Of a stretch of 5,986 nt of DNA, positions 1 through 5,507 are shown in pieces. The DNA comes from Acidimicrobiia bacterium. GTDB lineage: Bacteria > Actinomycetota > Acidimicrobiia > Spongiisociales > ZC4RG35. The notes beneath the pieces are model-generated. The model saw nothing but the letters and a program-made list of their open reading frames with translations. It did not search any database and was not told the DNA's origin. The translations under genes and the position numbers were made by a program. Position 1 is the stretch's first letter; each line of letters begins with the position of its first letter. The stretch lies in the NCBI GenBank assembly GCA_003230435.1, contig QIDW01000038.1, positions 1-5,986 on the forward strand, read 5' to 3'.

Positions 1-1053
1 AGCAAGCCTGGGAGCGTGCCAACACACCCGAGTTCCGTGAGGAGATGCGGCGAAGAACAGAGGCGAAGATCGCTGAACGCGAGCAGCTCGAGAAGGATAT
101 CGGAACCGCCGATTCGACGGCCGAGAAGGCTTGCGACCAGCACGCCAAGGCGAAAGAAGCCGCCGACGAAGCATGTGAGAAAGCGGAAAAGGCCAAGAAG
201 GCGTATGACGACTGCCTGGAAGAGCAGAACGCGGAAGCCTTCAAAGATGCTGTGATGACGCTTGGCACTGATGGCGAAACCGCTGAGCCGTCGGCAACTG
301 CGCCGTCTGCGACCGCGACTGCCACCGTGGCGGCAACTGCGGCAGCCACCGCGGCCCCAAGCGACCCTATAGCTGCTCGGAAGATCGGTGTGTCATTGCC
401 TTTCGTACTCGACCAGACCGGACTGAGCGCAGACGAAGCCGAACGTGCCCGGAGACTGCAACGGATCTTTGAAATGCGCAAGGGCACTGGTGACATCGCC
501 GCTGTCGCGATGGACCTGTATCAGTTCAACCAGTGGCACATCGAGACCTTCGACGAACCATGGTTCACTTGGTCGACGGCAGGGGACGATCCGGGGAGTG
601 ACGACAGCCAGCCATACCGATACTTTCATGCAGACGCGGGTGTTGGCCTGTTACGAGTTCGTCCATTTCGCTGCATATATCGCAAGCGACCAGTTGGGTC
701 GTCAGAGGATTGGTGGCGACGAAGACGAAGCAGTGTTGCTCGATGAGTACTCCGTCGACTGGGGTTTCCCCGACGCGATCAACACCAACACCACGCCGTT
801 GGAAGGCAACGCTCCACGGGGCTCAGTCATCACCGGCGTGTTCCGTTGGGGTTACAACAACAGTGCCGGTTACTACCACACCGGCGTCAGCGTGGGCGAT
901 GGGAAAATCATCAGCCTCGGATCCGATGGGTTGATCCTCGAGGACGCCACCGGGACCGTCGGAGGGGCCTTCCCTTCTGTGGGTTACTCCGAGGTCAACG
1001 TTGGCGACTACCGGTACTCCAACACCAATCCGGCCCCTGTCTCCGGTGAATAG
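1..1053 (+). CDS. Partial, frame-broken protein with helical region and C-terminal papain-like (NlpC/P60-like) domain
   Basis: The frame is open at the left edge (first full codon at base 3), so the true start lies outside the window. About 75 charged residues rich in Ala, Glu and Lys, probably coiled coil, come first, then an Ala/Thr/Pro linker (about 285-365), then a folded region. The first frame is protein-like to about 640 (ending YRYFHADAG), and the second from about 640 to the TAG at 1051-1053. Removing one G from the GGG at 638-640 joins them as HADAVLACYEFVHFAAY. The second part has a Cys (TGT 649-651) in ACYEFVHFAAY, then RGSVITGVFRWGY, then a His (CAC 877-879) in YYHTGVSVGDGKIISL. 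This Cys-then-His order and spacing resembles papain-like NlpC/P60 hydrolases, including toxin-type domains with a C-W/Y-E-x-V core. The repaired reading gives 349 residues in the window. Substrate and cell location are unknown; the family call is by eye. Confidence 0.6.
285..365 (+). repeat. Low-complexity Ala/Thr/Pro linker-coding stretch
   Basis: The coding frame here reads SATAPSATATATVAATAAAT and similar, made of repeated Ala and Thr codons (gcg, gca, act, acc). It separates the charged helical part from the folded C-terminal part of the first gene, so it is probably a flexible linker. The DNA is degenerate rather than an exact tandem repeat. Confidence 0.6.
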
Positions 1054-1178
1054 CGTCCGTTTCCACTGCCCCTGCGTTTAGTAGTCGTTACGTCACACAG
1101 CGTTGTTTCTACACGACGGGGGCGGAAACCCCATCTGTGATCAGCAAGGAACTCGGTGTGGCTCGGATTCGCCGAGAA

Positions 1179-1194
1179 GATCACGACCGTGATC
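1179..1194. promoter_or_regulatory. Inverted repeat, possible operator upstream of the lipoprotein
   Basis: GATCAC and GTGATC are perfect 6-base inverted arms around a GACC spacer. They lie 31 bases before the lipoprotein ATG, and a further GTGATC copy is at 1137-1142. The position suits a repressor or activator site. The arms run TCAC-N4-GTGA, the reverse of a CRP site (TGTGA-N6-TCACA), so no regulator can be named. The rest of the 1054-1225 gap holds no gene and no clear -35/-10 pair. Confidence 0.3.
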
Positions 1195-1210
1195 ACCGAC
1201 CAGGATGAAT

Positions 1211-1218
1211 AGGAGAGG
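1211..1218 (+). promoter_or_regulatory. Ribosome binding site that sets the lipoprotein start
   Basis: AGGAGAGG is a strong Shine-Dalgarno sequence 7 bases before ATG 1226. It favours that start over the in-frame ATG at 1205, which lies upstream of the site. Confidence 0.75.
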
Positions 1219-1225
1219 AACCCGC

Positions 1226-1465
1226 ATGAAAGCTCATAGACAGTTTGTCTGGGTCGTCGCCGTTGTCCTCACTATGACTGCATGCGGTGGAGGCACTGGT
1301 AATGACACCCTGCCGATAGGCGACGCGGAAGTTGAAACATCCAATGAGACGGAGACTCCGGAACCGGTATCAGCCGGAGGTCCGCTGACTGACGAATACC
1401 TCGACGGAGAATGGTGCTCGAGCGAAGGCATCACCTTGTGTTGGCCGATGGCGGACTCGAGATGA
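1226..1465 (+). CDS. Small putative lipoprotein, C-terminus probably lost to a frame break
   Basis: The start ATG follows a strong ribosome binding site. The N-terminus MKAHRQFVWVVAVVLTMTAC has a basic n-region, a hydrophobic stretch and a lipobox-like MTAC followed by GGG, so it is probably a secreted lipoprotein anchored on the outer face of the membrane. After the Cys comes an acidic Thr/Glu/Pro-rich tether and then LTDEYLDGEWCSSEGITLC. A G-x-W start followed by a strand and a DGG turn is common in small secreted beta-domains, but here the frame ends at TGA 1463-1465. The next frame supplies LADGGLEMSNDLGPITEGAI, the expected continuation, so one base seems missing near 1436-1442. As read the protein has 79 residues. 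Family and function are not recognised. Confidence 0.6.
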   Translation: MKAHRQFVWVVAVVLTMTACGGGTGNDTLPIGDAEVETSNETETPEPVSAGGPLTDEYLDGEWCSSEGITLCWPMADSR

Positions 1466-1578
1466 GCAACGACCTGGGTCCGATCACTGAAGGAGCTATT
1501 GAGTAAATCGTCAGTGGGCTGAGTGATCTGAGAGTCTCCACGAACGAATTCTCTGGCACCCAGGCGGGTCAAAAATAA
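1435..1578 (+). other. Possible frame-shifted C-terminal continuation of the lipoprotein
   Basis: Read from base 1435 this frame gives LVLADGGLEMSNDLGPITEG and stops at TAA 1504-1506. The same frame continues beyond that stop with SGLSDLRVSTNEFSGTQAGQ to a second TAA at 1576-1578. The first part fits the end of the lipoprotein; the part after TAA 1504 is less certain and would need a nonsense change or a second error. Bases 1579-1611, before the convergent DUF3830 gene, hold nothing I can name. Confidence 0.35.
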
Positions 1579-1611
1579 CCTTCGCAAGTGGAGCCTGCTG
1601 ACTCGTCAGGG

Positions 1612-2018
1612 TCAGTCGCCCAGGTCTGAGAACTCGATGTCCTGGGCTCCTTGCCAGAGCACGAGCTCACCGAACTCCGCCAGCTTCTCCCGACCCTTCA
1701 CGATTGTGATGAAGTGGCCCCCATCTTGCTGGCGAATGACGAGCTCCCGTAGGCGAAAAGGATTTCGGCCTCACTCTTCCCGCCGGGATAGAAGAGTATG
1801 TCTCCACGAGAAGGGTGGACTGTGTGGTTCTCGAACGCCACGCCGGTCTTCAGGTCCCCAAGAGGAATCCAAACCGCCTCACCGCTCCAACGGACGTGTA
1901 TCACTCTGCTTCGGAAGGGCAGCTGCGCCAGAAACCATGCGCAAGTTTCAGGTGCGTGCTCGGACTCAAACACACCCTCAAATGCGAATGGGCCCACCGC
2001 AATATTCAGGTTTGTCAC
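1612..2018 (-). CDS. DUF3830-family (cyclophilin-like) protein, frame-broken
   Basis: The minus-strand product has the features I associate with DUF3830: an acidic patch and Cys (SEHAPETCAWFLAQLP), then HVRWSGEAVWIPLGD, ENHTVHPSRGDILFYPGG and EILFAYGSSSFASKMG. The frame then ends early, but the next frame reads GHFITIVKGREKLAEFGELV and runs to a stop at 1614-1612. One extra C in the C5 run at 1718-1722 (a sixth G on the coding strand) joins the two, giving about 135 residues, a normal size for the family. The chosen start is GTG at 2018, just before TNLNIAVGPF; the frame is open further upstream but that part overlaps the divergent cyclase gene and does not look conserved. No good ribosome binding site is seen. 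The family is thought to adopt a cyclophilin-like fold; its biochemical role is not established. Confidence 0.7.
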
Positions 2019-2065
2019 GGCCGGCACATTACTCGGGGGAAGATCGGGCGTAGCCGGACTGAATT

Positions 2066-3433
2066 GTGTACCTTGCGCATGTGGATCTCGTCGTAATCGC
2101 AGCCGTAGTGGTCCTTGTTGTCGGTGTTGGTATCGCCGCATACCTGCTGGGCAAGGCTGCCTCACGTGTCCCAGCAGATAGCGGCTCTCAGGGTGAGAAA
2201 CGTCTCGAGGAATACGAGTTCTATCCCTTTGTCGTGAACTCCGAGGGTCACATCGAATTCAACGCTGGTGCGTTCAATGAGGCGGTTGCATATTTCCTCA
2301 AGGAACGAAACGAGAGGGCGGCCCGAGAACTCATAGTCATCGGCGAGCAGAATCTTGTGCGCGATACCTTCCCGAGTGATCGCCTCCGAAGTTACAAGGA
2401 GCTCTACGCGGCCTACGACGGAGACGGCGTGGTCAACGACAACGACATGTTCCTGGAGAACTACAAGCGCATCGTCAATCAAGTGGGACGCTCCTTTCCC
2501 AACACCGGCATCGAGATCCTTCTCCACAATCTCGTCAACCCCTCACGGTCCCTCGTCGCCATCGAGAACGGGGTGGTAACAGGGCGTTCGATCGGCGGCG
2601 GCGCAACGAATCTCGTCCTTGACCTGAAGACAAGACACCAGCGGGGCGAAGACAAGGTCAACTACGAGTTGAACATCGGGTCGCGTCAGTTCAAATGCAC
2701 CACAATCCCGATCTTCCGACCGGATTACGGGCTCGTGGGGGCGGTCTGCATCAACGTCGACACCCACTTTCTGCGTGAGGCTGTGGTTGGAGACGAGGAC
2801 AGGCTCACCGCGTTTGTAGACAACCTTCTTCGCACCGACTTCCAACTCGACGAAAACATCCTGTCCAAGGACGAATATCAGAACTCGTTGAACGGAAAAC
2901 GGCACTACCTCGACGAAGCGATCCGGGTCAGGAGCACAGCAAGACAGGAGCGGAAGCTTGCGGCGATCCTGTTCTCCGACATCGTCGGCTTTACCGCCCT
3001 GATGGGTGAAAACGAGGCAGCGACTCTGCGGATCGTCGATGCCAATGAGAAGATCCATCAGAGAGCCTTCGCAAGCAACGGGGGCAGGCTTCTCAAAAAG
3101 CTTGGCGACGGCATGCTCGCGAGCTTCGATTCCGCGTCGGGCGCGGTGGCATGCGCTCGCGAGATTCACCGCGCTGTGGAAGAGGACGAACGGTTCCAGC
3201 TACGGATCGGCATCCATCTCGGAGAGGTAATCCAGACCGACGGCGATGTGCACGGCGACGGAGTGAACATCGCATCCCGGATTCAGGGCGAGATCGACCC
3301 TGGTGGGATCGGGATGTCAAAGGTTGTCTACGACAACATCAAGAACAAGGACGGTCTATCGGCCACGTTGCTCGGAGAGCGCAATCTGAAAAATGTCGCC
3401 GCTCCCGTGATTCTCTACTCATTGGACGCCTGA
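2066..3433 (+). CDS. Membrane-anchored YheO-PAS/class III adenylate cyclase
   Basis: This intact 455-residue protein probably makes cAMP from ATP at the inner face of the membrane. Residues about 8-29 (LVVIAAVVVLVVGVGIAAYLLG) form one transmembrane helix. Residues about 130-232 resemble the YheO-like PAS domain: TGIEILLHNLVNPSRSLVAI, ENGVVTGRSIGGG and GLVGAVCINVD. The class III cyclase domain covers about 296-454. Metal-binding Asp305 lies in ILFSDIVGFT and Asp348 in KKLGDG; Lys344 and Asp394 (GDVHG) are the adenine-specifying pair; Asn401 and Arg405 (VNIASR) are the transition-state residues. All are present, so it should be active and ATP-specific. GTG 2066 is the first start after an in-frame TGA at 2060-2062; GTG 2081 is an alternative, and neither has a clear ribosome binding site. 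The selenoprotein gene starts 22 bases downstream, probably in the same operon. In classical YheO proteins this PAS domain is joined to a helix-turn-helix instead. Confidence 0.9.
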   Translation: MYLAHVDLVVIAAVVVLVVGVGIAAYLLGKAASRVPADSGSQGEKRLEEYEFYPFVVNSEGHIEFNAGAFNEAVAYFLKERNERAARELIVIGEQNLVRDTFPSDRLRSYKELYAAYDGDGVVNDNDMFLENYKRIVNQVGRSFPNTGIEILLHNLVNPSRSLVAIENGVVTGRSIGGGATNLVLDLKTRHQRGEDKVNYELNIGSRQFKCTTIPIFRPDYGLVGAVCINVDTHFLREAVVGDEDRLTAFVDNLLRTDFQLDENILSKDEYQNSLNGKRHYLDEAIRVRSTARQERKLAAILFSDIVGFTALMGENEAATLRIVDANEKIHQRAFASNGGRLLKKLGDGMLASFDSASGAVACAREIHRAVEEDERFQLRIGIHLGEVIQTDGDVHGDGVNIASRIQGEIDPGGIGMSKVVYDNIKNKDGLSATLLGERNLKNVAAPVILYSLDA

Positions 3434-3443
3434 TCCTCATTTC

Positions 3444-3448
3444 GGGAG
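3444..3448 (+). promoter_or_regulatory. Ribosome binding site of the selenoprotein gene
   Basis: GGGAG lies 7 bases before ATG 3456 in the short gap after the cyclase stop codon. It supports that start and translation from a shared cyclase-selenoprotein transcript. Confidence 0.7.
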
Positions 3449-3455
3449 ACGTGGA

Positions 3456-4479
3456 ATGACGGGAGACAGTTCGAGCGAGTCATTCGAAGAGTTCAAGAAC
3501 TCGTTTTCGTATGGCGCGAGAAACGATCTGTCGTTCAAGTTCCTCAGGGGGCTCAGCTCAGAAGAAGCGGCAGAGTTTCTCAGCAGGTTGATGGAAGAAG
3601 TTGGCGAGCTGTTCGATGCCACATCAACCGATCGACTGCTCGACCTTGTATACGAGTGGCAGGTGAAGGCCTACCAGCCGGCGGTGGACGCAAAAAGGAC
3701 TTACGTTTTCGAGGACCGACCATTCACACCTCTCGCCAAGCCTCTCAGCGAGACAACACTCGGATTGGTGACTTCGTCGGGTCACTTCGTCTCGGGCGAC
3801 GATCAATCGGCTCTTGACCAGGACGACCTGACTCAGGAGTGGGCCGTTGCCCGAATAAATGAGTTTCTGCGAGCGGTGCCCATTTTGAACGAGATCCCGA
3901 GGGACCTGGCCGCCGAGGAGATACGAGTTCGCCATCCGGGATATGACATCCGGTCGGTGTCTCATGATCTGGGTGTTGCGCTCCCGAGGGCGCCTCTCGT
4001 TGAAGCCGAAAACGCCGGTCGAATAGGACGACTCGCTTCGACTCTGTTTTCCTTCGTGGGAGCCTGCTCTCAGGGTCGTCTCAAAAATGAGCTAGACGAG
4101 TGGGTACAACGTTGGAAGAACGAAGGTATCGAGGCGCTCTTCTTGGTGCCCGTCTGACCAGTTTGTCATGTGTCGGTCGGGCACATAGCGAGAAGAGCCG
4201 AATCGGAGGGTATTCCAGCTGTCGCGGTCGTTGTCCGTTCTTTCAGACATGTTGCCGAGGAGATGGGTTCCCCGCACCGTGGTGACGCGGCACCCGATGG
4301 GTCGCCCAATGGGACCACCAGGAGACGGCGCAACTCACAGGCGCGTTGCTGGGGCGGCTCTCGACCTCTTGGAATCGGCAACCGAAGGTGGGACCATTGT
4401 CGAGCTAGAGGACCCCTACCGAACTCGGAAGGCCGACTACTCCGGGTCGATCTCCGCGGCGTTGATCACCGATTCGTAA
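3456..4479 (+). CDS. Glycine/sarcosine/betaine reductase selenoprotein B-family protein (TGA = selenocysteine; frame-broken near 4270)
   Basis: Residues 1-233 match the short GrdB-like family: FSYGARNDLSFKFLRGLS, VYEWQVKAYQP, FTPLAKPLSETTLGLVTSSG (90-109), IRVRHPGYDIRSVSHDLGVA and AGRIGRLASTLFSFVGA. The frame meets TGA at 4155-4157 after EALFLVPV, but conserved protein continues: U-PVCHVSVGHIARRAESEGI. The TGA is thus residue Sec234 in a redox U-x-x-C motif with Cys237, and a SECIS-like hairpin follows. The frame breaks again near 4265-4273; removing one base from GGG 4265-4267 or CCCC 4270-4273 leads into PRTVVTRHPMGRPMGPPGDG and on to TAA 4477-4479, giving about 340 residues. Full GrdB, the substrate-binding selenoprotein of glycine reductase, is longer (about 430), and no GrdA, GrdC or thioredoxin partner is visible, so the substrate is unknown. 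The likely role is a cytosolic selenium-dependent reductase. It follows the cyclase by 22 bases. Confidence 0.82.
4155..4157 (+). other. Recoded UGA codon (selenocysteine 234)
   Basis: The in-frame TGA lies between LVPV and PVCH. Reading it as Sec creates a U-P-V-C redox motif, and the family's conserved segment continues unbroken for about 35 residues after it. The alternative is a true stop that removes the C-terminal third. Confidence 0.8.
4168..4186 (+). promoter_or_regulatory. Bacterial SECIS-like hairpin
   Basis: AUGUG (4168-4172) pairs with CACAU (4182-4186). Within it U4173 can bulge and C4174 can pair with G4181, leaving a loop that begins with GGUC (4175-4178). GGUC starts 17 bases after the UGA; as I recall, the E. 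coli fdhF SECIS has a GGUC loop about 18 bases after its UGA and a bulged U below the loop. Such a hairpin recruits SelB with Sec-tRNA. It lies inside the coding sequence, as bacterial SECIS elements do. Folding was done by eye. Confidence 0.72.
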
Positions 4480-5104
4480 GCACCGAGTGCGGCTGTCACC
4501 GTCGCAATCCGGTCTGGCCTCAGGTTGAAGGTCACCAGAAACTCATCTCCGTCGGTCTTGTCCACTCCGACATGGAGTGGGTGCATGTCATCGTGACGAC
4601 CTCGGTCAACTCGCTCAGTTCGCTCAGACGGACACCGAATAGTCGGGTAACACCAGCGGAGCGTCTTCTGCGGAGCGCGTGCTCGATGAGGCCTAACCCA
4701 TAGAGGATGGCAAATGTGATCGCAGTGGCCACCACGGCGCCTCCGACCAACCCCACCCCAGCAGTCATTCCAATGGCGGCAACAGCCCACAGTCCGGCGG
4801 CCGTAGTGAGACCGCTGACGGTTGACCCGGTGCGAAAGATTGCTCCGGCACCCAGAAAGCCAACACCGGTGACAATTTGGGCGGCCACTCGGGAAGTATC
4901 AGAACCCGGGAACGCGTGCGCCCCAACCAAGGTGAATAGCGCTGCGCCAAACCCAACGAGCATGTGGGTTCGCAGACCTGCGGCCTTCTGCTGTGCCTCT
5001 CTCTCGAAACCGACGAGGCCACTCAAAAGCGCGGCAATGATCAGCCTCACCGACCAATCAAGAACCGTGATGTCGACAGGCATGCTCCGAGTCTGCCACG
5101 CCAT
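4437..5104 (-). CDS. MgtC/SapB-family inner-membrane protein, frame-broken
   Basis: The N-terminal part is a clear MgtC/SapB domain: IIAALLSGLVGFEREAQQK, AAGLRTHMLVGFGAALFTLV, VTGVGFLGAGAIFRTGSTVS and GLTTAAGLWAVAAIGMTAG. About five hydrophobic helices lie at residues 18-34, 46-64, 74-92, 98-114 and 116-142. The frame then ends at about 4532 with an unlikely tail, while the next frame continues with PLHVGVDKTDGDEFLVTFNL and stops at 4439-4437. One extra base in the run at 4579-4581 joins them into about 222 residues with the usual small cytosolic C-terminal domain. ATG 5104 is used; ATG 5083 (MPVDITVLDW) is a reasonable alternative, and neither has a well-placed ribosome binding site. MgtC proteins are linked to growth in low magnesium and to inhibition of F-type ATP synthase in some pathogens, but many homologues, probably including this one, have no known role. 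The gene converges on and overlaps the selenoprotein gene. Confidence 0.82.
4611..4628. repeat. 9-base tandem direct repeat inside the MgtC-family gene
   Basis: TCGCTCAGT is followed at once by TCGCTCAGA. On the minus strand it encodes LSELSEL at the junction of the membrane and C-terminal domains, about 30 bases upstream (in the gene) of the suspected frame break. It could be a small in-frame slippage duplication. Confidence 0.5.
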
Positions 5105-5160
5105 CGCATGTACGTGTCGCCCATCTTCGAATCCCGTTGGCGTGTAGCGTTGAATCCAGC

Positions 5161-5448
5161 ATGGAATGGAAACGTGGCGACGAGTACTCCGTATTGGTCC
5201 ACGGAGAAGACGAACCTCAGCGGCTTACATACCTCTTTGGTGCTTCAGCGGGAGGCCGATTCCTGCCTGAACTGTCCGGTCTTCGCGTTTTTGTCAACGA
5301 GAATGGCGAAGTGGTTGAATACCGGGGCAAGGACATCGTTTCTGTTGTTTCTTGGTCCCTTCCAACAGAGCTAACGGTGGACCTGTCGGACAGCGAGAAG
5401 TCAACGGCGGTGCCAAAAGTGGGCGAGAGCACCGAGGATCATTCATAG
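5161..5448 (+). CDS. Small hypothetical protein, probably beta-rich
   Basis: I do not recognise this 95-residue soluble protein. It begins MEWKRGDEYSVLVHGEDEPQ and alternates hydrophobic and polar residues (LRVFVNENGEVVEY, DIVSVVSW), which suggests a small beta-sheet domain. The last 25 residues are polar and probably disordered. It has no signal peptide, membrane helix or Cys pair. ATG 5161 is chosen because the protein-like sequence begins there; the frame opens earlier at TTG 5137, and neither has a ribosome binding site, so translation may be leaderless. It is divergent from the MgtC-family gene, with 56 bases between the starts, and is followed 59 bases later by another gene on the same strand. 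Confidence 0.6.
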   Translation: MEWKRGDEYSVLVHGEDEPQRLTYLFGASAGGRFLPELSGLRVFVNENGEVVEYRGKDIVSVVSWSLPTELTVDLSDSEKSTAVPKVGESTEDHS

Positions 5449-5462
5449 CCGCGGTCCTGATC

Positions 5463-5475
5463 GGGCGAATCGCCC
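5463..5475. other. Short GC-rich hairpin between two + strand genes
   Basis: GGGCG and CGCCC are perfect arms around an AAT loop, 15 bases after the stop of the small hypothetical gene. No T-run follows, so it is at most a weak or factor-assisted terminator or an RNA-stability hairpin. Confidence 0.25.
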
Positions 5476-5498
5476 CGGTGACTTGCCTATCTCGCTAC

Positions 5499-5502
5499 GG
5501 AG
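5499..5502 (+). promoter_or_regulatory. Ribosome binding site of the last gene
   Basis: GGAG, within CGGAGAAG, lies 5 bases before ATG 5508 and fixes the start of the gene that runs off the window. Confidence 0.65.
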
Positions 5503-5507
5503 AAGAT

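Noticed and set aside
1137..1142. CRP-like site (TGTGATC) suggested by the nearby adenylate cyclase
   Set aside because: Only one TGTGA half-site is present, with no TCACA at the right spacing; the nearby inverted repeat has the opposite arm order.
1598..1609. CTGAC/GTCAG inverted repeat between the lipoprotein and DUF3830 genes as a terminator
   Set aside because: The stem has only 5 pairs with a 2-base loop and there is no T-run on either strand.
2543..3169. 208-codon open frame on the minus strand
   Set aside because: It lies wholly opposite the intact cyclase gene, whose motifs are all in the plus frame; the minus product shows no recognisable domain.
4300..4703. Continuation of the selenoprotein's first frame to 4703
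   Set aside because: After about 4270 this frame turns Arg/Ser-rich and loses family resemblance, while the +1 frame carries PRTVVTRHPMGRPMG and ends at 4479.
4707..5147. 146-codon plus-strand open frame rich in Ala, Pro and Thr
   Set aside because: It is the complement of the MgtC-family membrane domain; its composition is the expected shadow of hydrophobic minus-strand codons.
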